From positions 3,720,001-3,784,000 of the forward strand of contig NZ_CP180316.1 in the NCBI RefSeq assembly GCF_051131705.1: a DNA stretch of 64,000 nucleotides, in the 5' to 3' direction. The position numbers and the translations under genes are program-made. The DNA comes from Arthrobacter_M sp030063245 (GTDB taxonomy: Bacteria; Actinomycetota; Actinomycetes; Actinomycetales; Micrococcaceae). Shown here in pieces: positions 43,464 through 52,332 of this stretch. The notes under the pieces are model-generated. The model saw only the letters and a list, made by a program, of their open reading frames with translations. It was not told the DNA's origin and searched no databases. Within the stretch, counting starts at the first letter, position 1, and each line of letters starts with the position of its first letter.

Positions 43464-44087
43464 CTAGCGGCCGGTGCGCACCGCCGAATCCCAGCGCCAG
43501 TGCTGGCCCCGGGTCTCAGCAGTGCGGCCGGAGGAACGCAGCAGATCCTGCCAGCAATCGGACGTCCGGCGAACGTCGGGGAACAGCCGCGCGAGGACCC
43601 GGTCGGTGATCGCATCGTCCGGCCGGTAGTCGACGCCCTGGGCGGTCAGTATGTCGTGGCAGTGCAGGACGGCTTCGACAATGCCCATGGCGGCGAAACC
43701 GGAGGCATCGGAGAGTCCGGCGGGGTGATATCCGCGCCGGTCGGCCGGGGCGGCAGCGACGACGGCAACGAGCAGGCCGCCCACTGCGTCGAGGCAGCTG
43801 ACAATGCCAGGCGTCCCGGTGCCGGCATCCGGGTAGAAGAGGAGTTGCGGGCCACCATCCCGCCAAGGCGGCGGATCCTGCAACTCGATATAGGATTCCT
43901 GCGGTGGTTTGGTCCCGGAAAGCTGCATGGCGTAAAAACCGAAATCATCCAGAATGTGCGCGGCCGTTTCCCTGCAGCTCCAGTCGAGTTCATGGGCATT
44001 CAGCTGCCAGTTATCATCGGGGATTCCAGAAAAGCGACCCATCAGATCATCGATGACGGTCCGCAGGTCTTCGGCAGTGGGTTCCAT
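43464..44087 (-). CDS. DinB/maleylpyruvate-isomerase-fold protein
   Basis: 207 residues. Four-helix bundle of the mycothiol-dependent maleylpyruvate isomerase N-terminal type: LDWSCRETAAHILDDFGFYA supplies the first metal histidine, and GIVEAVLHCHDILTAQG carries two more. Members are metal-binding and many act with mycothiol, which this organism makes (mshD). The reaction is unknown. AGGA precedes the ATG. Confidence 0.75.
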   Translation of the reverse strand: MEPTAEDLRTVIDDLMGRFSGIPDDNWQLNAHELDWSCRETAAHILDDFGFYAMQLSGTKPPQESYIELQDPPPWRDGGPQLLFYPDAGTGTPGIVSCLDAVGGLLVAVVAAAPADRRGYHPAGLSDASGFAAMGIVEAVLHCHDILTAQGVDYRPDDAITDRVLARLFPDVRRTSDCWQDLLRSSGRTAETRGQHWRWDSAVRTGR

Positions 44088-44165
44088 GAGCCGATCCTGC
44101 TACAAACGCGGAACCGGCGCAATTTCATCGGTCCTCGGCGACCCGCGGCACGATTCCCCGAGGGG

Positions 44166-45260
44166 TCAGCGGGCGGAGCGCATGTTCGCGGTGATCGGGC
44201 ACTCGAAGGGATCGCGCTGACCCAAGCCGACCCGGTTCAGGTACTTCATCACAATCATGTAGGACTGTCCGAGCGTGGTCTCCGTGTACTTGATGTTGCG
44301 CTCGGCGCAGTACTGACGGACCATCGGCTGCACCAGCTTCAGATTCTTGGAGGACATGGTGGGGAACAGGTGGTGCTCGATCTGGTAATTCAGGCCACCC
44401 ATGCCCTTGTCCACCCACCAGCCGCCGGAAATGTTGCGGCTCATCAGCGTCTGACGGCGCATGAAGTCGATCTTGACGTCCTTGGGCACCAGCGGCATGC
44501 CCTTGTGGTTCGGAGCGAAGGCGCCGCCAAAATACACGCCGAAGGAGGCCAGGTGAACAACCATGAACGCCAGGGCAATCCAGGGACCCATGACGATGAA
44601 GGCGGCGACCGGCAGTCCGATCAGGCGCACGGCCAAGAACCCGATTTCGGCCTTGCGGGACGGTACGATCTCATTTTTGTTGAAGACCCGGCGCAGCGCC
44701 GAGATGTGCAGGTCCAGCGCCACCAGCGTCAGCAACGGAAAGAAGAACGTACCCTGGTGCGCGGCGAACCATTTGCCGAAGCCCTTGCGCTGGCCGGCGT
44801 CCTCCGGGTTGAAAATTACGGCGCCGGTGGCAATGTCATCATCCTTGCCGATTTTATTCGGGTTGGCGTGGTGCTTGCCATGCTTGTTCATCCACCAGCC
44901 GTAGCTCAGTCCGACGAAGAGGTTCCCGACGATGCGTCCGGTCCACTCGTTCTTCTTAGCGGAGGCGAAGATCTGCCGGTGCGCGGCGTCGTGGGCCAGG
45001 AAGCCGGCCTGGCCCAGCAGGAAGGAGAAGATGAGGGCGGTCAACATCTGCCACCAGCTCTGTCCCAGCGTCACAAACATGACGCCTGTGGCGGCGAAAG
45101 CTACGCCCAGTCTGATCATTCGCCAGGTGTACCAGCTAATGTCGCGCTTCATCAGGCCAGCGGCCCGGACTGTCTCCGCCAGCGCAATGAAATCGGTGAC
45201 ATGGCGGTCCCGCGCCGGGCGAGCCGTGCGGATCGGGCTCTGGAGTGTTACAGATGACAT
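44166..45260 (-). CDS. Membrane fatty acid desaturase
   Basis: Di-iron acyl desaturase of 364 residues. The three histidine boxes are complete: FLAHDAAHRQIF (His90-His94), NKHGKHHANPN, and NYQIEHHLFPTM near residue 310. Four or so membrane helices between them. Q in the third box (QIEHH) is typical of front-end/linoleoyl-CoA-like desaturases, although this one has no cytochrome b5 domain. Probably adjusts membrane fluidity; cold adaptation is a guess. No clear ferredoxin partner nearby. Confidence 0.9.
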   Translation of the reverse strand: MSSVTLQSPIRTARPARDRHVTDFIALAETVRAAGLMKRDISWYTWRMIRLGVAFAATGVMFVTLGQSWWQMLTALIFSFLLGQAGFLAHDAAHRQIFASAKKNEWTGRIVGNLFVGLSYGWWMNKHGKHHANPNKIGKDDDIATGAVIFNPEDAGQRKGFGKWFAAHQGTFFFPLLTLVALDLHISALRRVFNKNEIVPSRKAEIGFLAVRLIGLPVAAFIVMGPWIALAFMVVHLASFGVYFGGAFAPNHKGMPLVPKDVKIDFMRRQTLMSRNISGGWWVDKGMGGLNYQIEHHLFPTMSSKNLKLVQPMVRQYCAERNIKYTETTLGQSYMIVMKYLNRVGLGQRDPFECPITANMRSAR

Positions 45261-45414
45261 GTGAAGGCCCTTCGAAGACTTAATTCTTGATCTTCTTCGA
45301 CACTACGGAGCCGGTACCCGCCGGCGCATCACACGGTGGAGTGGTCTTGCCCCCCTACCGGCGTATGGTATGACGCATTAGCTGCGGCGGCGCTTCAAGA
45401 ACCCGGACCGAACA

Positions 45415-46485
45415 TCAGAGGACGCAGCCGATCAGCAATGGTTCGGGCTGGAGCGAAATACCGAATTTGGCGTCGACGCCGGCGCGCACCGCCCGGGCCA
45501 CCGCCAGCACGTCTTCCGTGGTTGCGAACCCGCGGTTAGTGATGGCAAGCGTATGTTTGGTGGACAGCGACGCCCGCGCGCCGGAGACGCTGCCGCTCTG
45601 CAGCCCGAAACCCTTGGTAAAGCCCGCGCGGTCTATCAGCCACGCGGCACTGAGCTTCACCAATCCGCCGTCTGGCGCAGGGTACTTCGGCGCCTCCGCC
45701 GGCAACGACCTAGCCACGGACGCTGTCACCATCGGGTTCGTGAAGAAGGAGCCTGTGGACCAAGTGTCCCTGTCCTCGGTGTCCAGCACCATGCCCTTGC
45801 CTGCCCGCAGGGCCAGCACCTCGCGGCGCACGTCCAATCCGTAGGCCCGTTTGCCCACCTCGACGCCCAGTACCCGCGCCAGCTCGGCGTACCTGATGGG
45901 TGCGCTCATCCGCCCCAGTGCCAGTTGGAACTCGACCGTCAGCACCACGTAGCGCGGCGAACCCGCCGTCGTCGTCTGTTTAAGGATTGAATCGCGATAC
46001 CCAAATTTCAGCTCTGAATGGGTGAACGTCTGCAGCACATTCCGCTGCCTGTCCCAGACCCTGACGGCCGAAATGGTCTGTGACACGTCAGCGCCGTAGG
46101 CACCCACATTCTGTACGGGGGTGGCTCCGGCGAGACCCGGAATGCCGGAGAGCGCCTCGATCCCGCTCCAGGCATGAAGCACCGCCGTGTGAACCAGGTC
46201 GTCGAAATTATGGCCTGCTTGGACGACGACGGACACGCCGCCGCAGCTATCCTCCGAGTTGATGGTGTAGCCCGTGCTGGCGATCCTGAGCACCGTGCCG
46301 GCGAAGCCTGCATCGGCAATCACCAGGTTGGAGCCGCCACCGATGATCAGCAGCGGATCGCCGGCCGCATCGGCCGAACGCACCACCTCGATGATCTCCT
46401 GTTCCGAACAGGCCTCGATGAAGTTTCCGGCGGCCCCGCCGGTGCCCAGTGTGGTCAGGGAACTCAGGAGCTTTTGCTGTGTCAC
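45415..46485 (-). CDS. murB: UDP-N-acetylenolpyruvoylglucosamine reductase
   Basis: FAD/NADPH enzyme that completes UDP-MurNAc for peptidoglycan. 356 residues. LTTLGTGGAAGNFIEA, LIIGGGSNLVIADAGFAG, VGAYGADVSQTISAVRVWD, KFGYRDSIL with the substrate arginine, catalytic serine in STGSFFTNPMV, and the final acid in LQPEPLLIG. Starts with GTG at 46485, 6 nt after TAGGCT (leaderless). Two MaoC-fold genes lie just upstream. Confidence 0.96.
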   Translation of the reverse strand: MTQQKLLSSLTTLGTGGAAGNFIEACSEQEIIEVVRSADAAGDPLLIIGGGSNLVIADAGFAGTVLRIASTGYTINSEDSCGGVSVVVQAGHNFDDLVHTAVLHAWSGIEALSGIPGLAGATPVQNVGAYGADVSQTISAVRVWDRQRNVLQTFTHSELKFGYRDSILKQTTTAGSPRYVVLTVEFQLALGRMSAPIRYAELARVLGVEVGKRAYGLDVRREVLALRAGKGMVLDTEDRDTWSTGSFFTNPMVTASVARSLPAEAPKYPAPDGGLVKLSAAWLIDRAGFTKGFGLQSGSVSGARASLSTKHTLAITNRGFATTEDVLAVARAVRAGVDAKFGISLQPEPLLIGCVL

Positions 46486-46491
46486 GCTTCC

Positions 46492-46497
46492 AGCCTA
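46492..46497 (-). promoter_or_regulatory. -10 box of a leaderless murB start
   Basis: On the minus strand TAGGCT, then 6 nt, then the murB GTG. No other start signal is visible. GGAAG in the spacer could act as a weak ribosome site. Confidence 0.5.
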
Positions 46498-46569
46498 TCT
46501 GCCTCGCTGGCAGAGGGGTTCAACCCTAAAAGATGGAACACAGAAGGATGGAGCGCGGCGGGAATTCAT

Positions 46570-46989
46570 TCACGCCAGCCGGACAACGGCCTGAGCCTTG
46601 ACCAGGACCTTCTGACCCTCGGCGCTTACCGTAAGATCGACCCGCACAGTGGATTTCTCTGTGTCAAGGGCACCAATAACGCCGACGACGGCGATCTCGG
46701 CTCCGGTTTCCGAGTCGGGGACCGGCACGGGCCGGGTAAAACGGGTCTGATAATCCACGACGGCTCCCGGATCCCCGACCCAATCGGTCACCAGCTGGAC
46801 GGCGGCACCCATTGTCAACATGCCGTGCGCGATCACGCCGGGCAGTTCCACCTCCCGGGCGAACCGTTCATTCCAATGAATCGGGTTGAAGTCGCCGGAG
46901 GCGCCGGCGTAGCGGACCAGATCCTGCCGTGTCACCGCGATCCGGCGTGAACCGACTTCCTGGCCGACGGTGAGTGCGGAAATATGCAT
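46570..46989 (-). CDS. MaoC-fold dehydratase (HadB-like subunit)
   Basis: 139 residues, single hot-dog domain with the hydratase motif: YAGASGDFNPIHWNERFARE has the catalytic Asp/His pair, followed by GVIAHGMLTMGAAVQLV. It pairs with the upstream gene (TAATG overlap) to form the (3R)-hydroxyacyl-ACP dehydratase heterodimer of the HadAB type. Dehydratase of type II fatty acid synthesis or a related enoyl hydratase. Confidence 0.85.
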   Translation of the reverse strand: MHISALTVGQEVGSRRIAVTRQDLVRYAGASGDFNPIHWNERFAREVELPGVIAHGMLTMGAAVQLVTDWVGDPGAVVDYQTRFTRPVPVPDSETGAEIAVVGVIGALDTEKSTVRVDLTVSAEGQKVLVKAQAVVRLA

Positions 46990-47438
46990 TACTGCCCCTC
47001 CCCGCGGACCAGGATGGCGGACGTGGTTGTGGCCACCGGCTCGCCCTCCGTCGTCGAAATTTCTGCCCTTGTGGTGATCATGGCGCCCCCGCCCATGGCG
47101 CGGACGCTGTCCACGTGCAGTGCGGCCATCAGGCGGTCGCCGGCCACGATCGGGCGATGGTGCGTGAAGCGCTGCTCGGCATGCACGACGCGGGAAAAGT
47201 CGATTCCCGAGGTCGGATCGCTGATCAGCTGGGCGTCGGCCCGCTGTGCCACGATGATGGCGAAGGTAGGCGGAGCCACCAGATCAGCGTGCCCGAGAGC
47301 CTTGGCCGCCTCAATCTCGAAATGCGCGGGGTGGGTGGCTTTGACCGCGAGCGCGAAGTCGCGGATCTTTTCACGGCCGACCTCATAGACGGCCCCGGCG
47401 GGGTAGCTGCGGCCCTGGAGGTCCGGATTTATACTCAT
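46989..47438 (-). CDS. MaoC N-terminal-like dehydratase (HadA-like subunit)
   Basis: 149 residues of the FAS1-like dehydratase/HadA type, which lacks the catalytic pair and provides the substrate tunnel. Visible: YEVGREKIRDFALAVKATHP, LVAPPTFAIIVAQRA, GIDFSRVVHAEQRFTHHRPI then VAGDRL. It overlaps the next gene. Together these lie directly upstream of murB, an arrangement also known in other actinobacteria. Confidence 0.85.
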   Translation of the reverse strand: MSINPDLQGRSYPAGAVYEVGREKIRDFALAVKATHPAHFEIEAAKALGHADLVAPPTFAIIVAQRADAQLISDPTSGIDFSRVVHAEQRFTHHRPIVAGDRLMAALHVDSVRAMGGGAMITTRAEISTTEGEPVATTTSAILVRGEGQ

Positions 47439-47450
47439 GCTTCAACATTA

Positions 47451-47513
47451 GCGGAGCACGGAAATCTGCGGAGCACGGAAGTTAACGCGGCACGGAAATC
47501 GGCGGACCACGTA
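47451..47513. repeat. Degenerate GCGGAGCACGGAAATC repeat
   Basis: Four imperfect tandem copies of a 15-19 bp unit between the hadA-like start and the end of ligD. They would lie in the hadA promoter region. Confidence 0.65.
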
Positions 47514-47549
47514 GCCACCTGGGCTGAGGTGGAGTGGAAACGGCTCGAA

Positions 47550-50045
47550 TCAACCGGGAGAGCGTTCCACATCCTGCGCATTTTTGTCCAGCCGCCAGCC
47601 GCGCCACACCGGATGCCGCAGCCGTCCGGTGCCTGTCCATTCCGAAAAGGCCACCTCGCCCACCAGCTTCGGAGTTACCCAACTGGCGTCCGCCGCATCG
47701 GCGCGCGGGACATCGTCAAACGGTGTAGTTCGGCGCTCGATGCGTGCCAGTTCCGTGGTCAGCTCCACCAACTCACGCTCGCTGAAACCGGTGCCGACCC
47801 GGCCCACATAGTTCAGCGAGCCGCCGTCCGGGACACCGAGCAGCAGGGATCCGACCATTCCCTCACGCTGCCCCTTGCCTGGACGCCAGCCACCCACGAC
47901 TACCTCTTGGCTGCGCTCATGCTTGATTTTTATCCACCCTGGGCTCCGTTTTCCGGCCTCATAGCGGCTGGTGGCCTTTTTGGCCAGAACGCCTTCGAGG
48001 CCCAGCTCCGAGCTGCTCGCCAGCGCCTGTTCCGCCGTGAGGTCCAGCAGCGGGGACAGCTGAATGCGGCCGTCCCGGTCCGGTGACAGCGCGCTCTGCA
48101 GCCGAGGCCGGCGCGCGGAGAGGTCCGCTCCGGTGAGTCGTTCGCCATCGACGAAGAGCAGGTCAAAGACCATGAAGTGAACCGGCACCTCCTTTTGGGC
48201 ACGGTCAACATCTGCAGGACGGGTGAGTTTCATCCTGCTCTGCAGGAGCCCGAAGTCCGGCCTCCCGGCCTTGTTGAGGGCAACGATTTCGCCGTCCAGC
48301 ACCGCGTCGCGGGCAGCCACAAGGTCGGACAGCTCCGCAAGCTCGGGATAGACGGCGGTCATATCAATGCCGTTCCGACTGGTCAGCGTGACTTTGCCGT
48401 CCTGCACAGCGGCAATGGCGCGCACGCCGTCCCACTTCATCTCCAGAAACCAATCCTCGTCAGCGTCCAGATCCTGCAGAGAGCCAACGGTCGCCAGCAT
48501 GGGCATGATCGATGGAACGCCTGATCCGTCCCTGGCCGAAGCCTTTGCGGCGGCCGGTGCCTCTTCCCTCGCCCCGTTGCCGGCGCCTTTGGCACCCGGC
48601 TGGTCCTTCATCAGGTGGATCAGCCAGGTGTTCTCGGCCCGGCCATCCCCGCCGGTGTGGATCAGGGCGTACTTCCGCACGCCTCCCAGGCCCCCCTCGG
48701 GGCGGCCGGTCAGGGTGGCAATGATTTCCTTCCCGTCCCGCCATTTTTCCGCTTCGTAGCTGCCCGCGTCCCAGATCGTGACCTCGCCCGCACCATATTG
48801 CCCCCGCGGAATGGACCCCGCGAACGTCCCGTATTCAAGCGGATGATCCTCGGTCTGGACGGCCAGATGGTTCTTCCCCGTCGATTCGGGCACGCCCTTC
48901 GGGAGCGCCCAGGAGACCAAAACGCCGTCGCGCTCCAGCCGGAAATCCCAGTGCAGCCGGCTCGCATGATGCTCCTGGATAACAAAACTCCGCCCCTCCG
49001 CAGGACCGGCGCGTGCCGCGGGCACCGGCTCAGGAGTCTTGCCCGCATCCCGCATGCTGCGGTACTTCACCAGCCGGTCCACGCCGCCGTCGTCGTCATT
49101 GGCAGTGCTGTCCTTCGCCTTGGCCCCGATGCCCCCGAACTGCCCGGTCAGCGCCGCCATCGGATCCTTCCGCTTTTTGATCCGCCGCAGCACTTCCCGG
49201 TAATCCAGCTGCGCCAGCGCAGGGGAAGCCAGCTCGCGCCAGGTCCGCGGGAACGCCACCATCGGCTCCAACCGACCACGCAGCGAATACGGGGCCACAG
49301 TGGTCTTCGCCGCGTTGTTCTGGCTCCAGTCCACCAGAACCCTCCCCCGACGCAGAGACTTCTTCATGTCGCTGACCACCAGATCCGGATGGTCCGCTTC
49401 CAAGGCCCTCGCCAACTCGTGGGCAAACGCGGAAATTTCATCCGACGAGCGCATCCCGTCCAGCCCCGCATAGAGATGGATCCCCTTGCTGCCGCTGGTC
49501 ACTGGCACCGGCAGCATCCCCATATCCGTCAGAATCGCCCGGGCCAGGTGCGCGACCTGCACACACTCGGGCAGCCCCATGCCCTCCCCCGGGTCCAAGT
49601 CCAGCACCAGCCGGTCCGGATTGAGCGCGTTACCATCCGGGCCGAAACGCCATTGCGGCACGTGTATTTCCAACGCGGCAATCTGCCCCAGCCACGTCAG
49701 AGTCGCCGGATCGTTGACCAGGGGGTAGTCGTTGGTGCGGTCCTTGTGCTCGATGCTGCCGCGCGGCACCCAGTCCGGGGCTGAACCGTCGAGATTCTTC
49801 TGGAAGAACATCTGCCCCGGGTGTTCGGCGGTCCCCACGCCGTGGACCCATCGTTTGCGCGTCGCCGGCCGGTCTTTCGCGGCGGAGATCAGCAGCGGCG
49901 ACACCGCGGAATAGTAGGAGATGACGTCCCCCTTGGTGGTGCCGGAATGCGGATACAGCACCTTGTTGAGATTGCTCAGCGTCAGCCGGCGCCCGGCAAC
50001 GGTGACGGTCTGTTTATCCCGCCCGGGCTCCTCCGACGGTGTCAT
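47550..50045 (-). CDS. ligD: ATP-dependent DNA ligase LigD (polymerase, phosphoesterase and ligase domains)
   Basis: Multifunctional end-processing enzyme of bacterial non-homologous end joining. 831 residues in the mycobacterial domain order: polymerase/primase about 10-290 (LTNLxKVLYP-type start LSNLNKVLYPHSG, then LVLDLDPGEG and the acidic GSKGIHLYAGLDG), 3'-phosphoesterase about 345-480 (IQEHHASRLHWDFRLERDG, SIPRGQYGAGEVTIW), ligase about 510-820 with the adenylated Lys537 in LEMKWDGVRA. Upstream and divergent is ku, 69 bp away. The ATG at 50045 is preceded by a GGGGG stretch. Confidence 0.96.
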   Translation of the reverse strand: MTPSEEPGRDKQTVTVAGRRLTLSNLNKVLYPHSGTTKGDVISYYSAVSPLLISAAKDRPATRKRWVHGVGTAEHPGQMFFQKNLDGSAPDWVPRGSIEHKDRTNDYPLVNDPATLTWLGQIAALEIHVPQWRFGPDGNALNPDRLVLDLDPGEGMGLPECVQVAHLARAILTDMGMLPVPVTSGSKGIHLYAGLDGMRSSDEISAFAHELARALEADHPDLVVSDMKKSLRRGRVLVDWSQNNAAKTTVAPYSLRGRLEPMVAFPRTWRELASPALAQLDYREVLRRIKKRKDPMAALTGQFGGIGAKAKDSTANDDDGGVDRLVKYRSMRDAGKTPEPVPAARAGPAEGRSFVIQEHHASRLHWDFRLERDGVLVSWALPKGVPESTGKNHLAVQTEDHPLEYGTFAGSIPRGQYGAGEVTIWDAGSYEAEKWRDGKEIIATLTGRPEGGLGGVRKYALIHTGGDGRAENTWLIHLMKDQPGAKGAGNGAREEAPAAAKASARDGSGVPSIMPMLATVGSLQDLDADEDWFLEMKWDGVRAIAAVQDGKVTLTSRNGIDMTAVYPELAELSDLVAARDAVLDGEIVALNKAGRPDFGLLQSRMKLTRPADVDRAQKEVPVHFMVFDLLFVDGERLTGADLSARRPRLQSALSPDRDGRIQLSPLLDLTAEQALASSSELGLEGVLAKKATSRYEAGKRSPGWIKIKHERSQEVVVGGWRPGKGQREGMVGSLLLGVPDGGSLNYVGRVGTGFSERELVELTTELARIERRTTPFDDVPRADAADASWVTPKLVGEVAFSEWTGTGRLRHPVWRGWRLDKNAQDVERSPG

Positions 50046-50114
50046 GCCCCCAGTTTTATCCGATTCCGGGGCGAAAGCTAGCTTTGTTCAGCAGCCGTGG
50101 TGTTCACTGGGCAG

Positions 50115-51032
50115 ATGAGAGCTATCTGGAAGGGCGCGGTTGCCTTTGGCCTGGTCAACGTCCCCGTGAAGGTCTACAGCGCCACCCAGGACCACGACAT
50201 CGCGCTGCATCAGGTCCATGACAAGGACGGCGGCCGGATCCGGTACCAGCGGCGCTGCGAGATCTGCGGGGATGTGGTGGACTATGACCACATTGATAAG
50301 GCGTACGACGACGGCGACAGGACAGTCGTGCTGACGGACGAGGATCTCGCCTCCCTGCCGGAGGAACGCAGCCGGGAGATCGATGTGGTCCAGTTTGTCC
50401 CCAGCGCCGCGCTGGATCCGATCATGTTTGACCGGAGCTACTTCTTGGAGCCGGATTCAAAGTCGGCCAAGGCCTATGTACTGCTGCGCAGGACGCTGGA
50501 GGAAACGGACCGCACCGCCATCGTGCAGTTCGCGCTGCGGCAGAAAACCCGGCTCGGAGCCCTGCGGGTGCGCGGGGATGTCCTGATGCTGCAGTCCCTG
50601 CTCTGGGACGACGAGGTCCGGGAAGCCAGCTTCCCGGCGCTGAACGAATCCGTCCGTATCTCCGCCAAGGAACGGGAAATGTCCGCCGCTCTGGTGGATT
50701 CATTCTCCGGTGACTTCGAGCCGGAACAGTTCACCGACGAGTATCAGGTGCAGCTGCGCACCCTCATTGACGCCAAGCTGGCCACGGGTGATGCGCTGGA
50801 CACCGAAGCCACCTTCGGAGAGAGTGACGAGAGCAGTACGGGCCAGGTCCTCGATCTGATGGAGGCGTTGAAGCGCAGTGTGGAACGAAACCGCAAGTCC
50901 AAACCGGCCACTGCAGCGTCCAGGTCAGGGTCCACGCCTGCGCGGAAAACAACTGCGCACAAGCCGCCGGCCGACGAGCCTTCGGCCAGGAAACCGGCTG
51001 CCAAGAAGTCGGCAAAGCGTCAGGGCGCGTAA
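50115..51032 (+). CDS. ku: Ku-type DNA end-binding protein
   Basis: Homodimeric ring that binds DNA ends and recruits LigD. 305 residues. N-terminus MRAIWKGAVAFGLVNVPVKV is the family hallmark; the CEICG motif (YQRRCEICGDVV) is present; SREIDVVQFVP and ALRVRGDVLMLQSLLWDDEV follow. The last 55 residues are a lysine/alanine/proline-rich tail (ARKPAAKKSAKRQGA), which in other bacteria binds DNA and limits or aids loading. Divergent from ligD. Confidence 0.95.
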   Translation: MRAIWKGAVAFGLVNVPVKVYSATQDHDIALHQVHDKDGGRIRYQRRCEICGDVVDYDHIDKAYDDGDRTVVLTDEDLASLPEERSREIDVVQFVPSAALDPIMFDRSYFLEPDSKSAKAYVLLRRTLEETDRTAIVQFALRQKTRLGALRVRGDVLMLQSLLWDDEVREASFPALNESVRISAKEREMSAALVDSFSGDFEPEQFTDEYQVQLRTLIDAKLATGDALDTEATFGESDESSTGQVLDLMEALKRSVERNRKSKPATAASRSGSTPARKTTAHKPPADEPSARKPAAKKSAKRQGA

Positions 51033-51141
51033 TGCCGGCGGCCGGGTGCCGAAAGCCCGCCCCGTGACCACCCGCACCGTGACCACCCACCGTTGATTAC
51101 CTGCCGCCGCCCATTGTGTGAATGACCATTGTGAGGACGCC

Positions 51142-52332
51142 ATGACCAGCACCGACCAGCCGCAGCCCCCAGCCCATGCCGAACCCGCCCGCACCTTCAC
51201 CCACGCTCCCGCCGATGTGCCTGGCTCTGGTCCTGCCCATGCCCCTGGGTCTGGCCCTGCCGGCCACAAGACCGCCGCGATGGACCCGGTCCGGCTCGAA
51301 CCGGACCGAAGCCGCCGGGCCGCAGGGGTAGCCGAACTCGGCGGCCTGGCGGACCGTGCGCTGGCCTGCAACGGCGCCGTCGGCGCGGCACTCACGCTGG
51401 CAGTCAGCCTGGGGCAGGAACTGCCGCACCCGATGGAGGGCCGGACCATGCATCTATGGGAATCCCTTGCCACACTTGGCGCCTGCAACCTGACCGTTGC
51501 GAGAACCATCGAGCCGCATCTGGATGCCCTGAGCATCATTCATCAGGCGCCGTCTGTTGAGCTCGACGCCGTGGTGGAGGCCGACGACAGCTGTTGGGGT
51601 GTCTTTGCCGCCGAGGGCAAGGACCATCATCTGAAGGCCCACCGTCATGGCGACGGATGGGTCCTCACCGGGACAAAGCCGTGGTGTTCCCTGGCGACTC
51701 ATCTCACCCACGCCATCGTCACCGCCCGCACGGACAGCGGACGGCGGGCCTTTGCGGTCAGCCTGAAGGATCCTGGGGTCAGTTCGTCCGATGTCGGCTG
51801 GGTGGCCCTCGGCCTGCCGGAGGTCACCAGCGGCCCGGTGTCCTTTGACCATGTGCCGGCGACTCCGATCGGCGGGACAGGCTGGTATTTTTCGCGCCCC
51901 GGGTTTTCCTGGGGCGGTGCAGGTGTGGCGGCGATCTGGTTCGGTGCCGCCACGGCTGTGGCCCGCAGGGTCTACGCGCATGGCAGGGGCCGGGAGCCGG
52001 ATCAGATTTCCCTCATGCATCTTGGGCTGATAGACGGCCACCTGGCGGCCGGGCGCAATGCGCTGGCGGTTGCGGCCCGGCGGGCCGACGGCACCAGGCG
52101 CGCAGGCCCCGATGCGCTGACGGCGGCACGTGCCCGGGCCGCCGTCGCTCATGCGAGCGAGTCGATACTGGAGCTGGCCGGCCATGCTATGGGTCCGGAA
52201 CCGCTGGCCTTCGATATCCATCATGCCAGGCGTACCGCCGATCTTGCCTTCTATCTGCGCCAGGACCACGCGGAGAGATCCGTGGCATCGATCGGCCAGC
52301 AGATCCTCGCACAATCGCAGCTTCCATGGTGA
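51142..52332 (+). CDS. Atypical acyl-CoA dehydrogenase-like flavoprotein
   Basis: 396 residues. It begins with a 45-residue proline/alanine-rich head (contains a repeated PGSGPAH). The flavoprotein body shows the middle beta-domain WGVFAAEGKDHHLKAHRHGDGWVLTGTKPWCSLATH and the C-terminal helical bundle with GPEPLAFDIHHARRTADLAF. It diverges from classic acyl-CoA dehydrogenases, and I cannot locate the catalytic glutamate. It overlaps the next gene by 7 bp and leads a three-gene operon, so its substrate is probably an acyl or amino-sugar intermediate of that pathway. Confidence 0.75.
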   Translation: MTSTDQPQPPAHAEPARTFTHAPADVPGSGPAHAPGSGPAGHKTAAMDPVRLEPDRSRRAAGVAELGGLADRALACNGAVGAALTLAVSLGQELPHPMEGRTMHLWESLATLGACNLTVARTIEPHLDALSIIHQAPSVELDAVVEADDSCWGVFAAEGKDHHLKAHRHGDGWVLTGTKPWCSLATHLTHAIVTARTDSGRRAFAVSLKDPGVSSSDVGWVALGLPEVTSGPVSFDHVPATPIGGTGWYFSRPGFSWGGAGVAAIWFGAATAVARRVYAHGRGREPDQISLMHLGLIDGHLAAGRNALAVAARRADGTRRAGPDALTAARARAAVAHASESILELAGHAMGPEPLAFDIHHARRTADLAFYLRQDHAERSVASIGQQILAQSQLPW

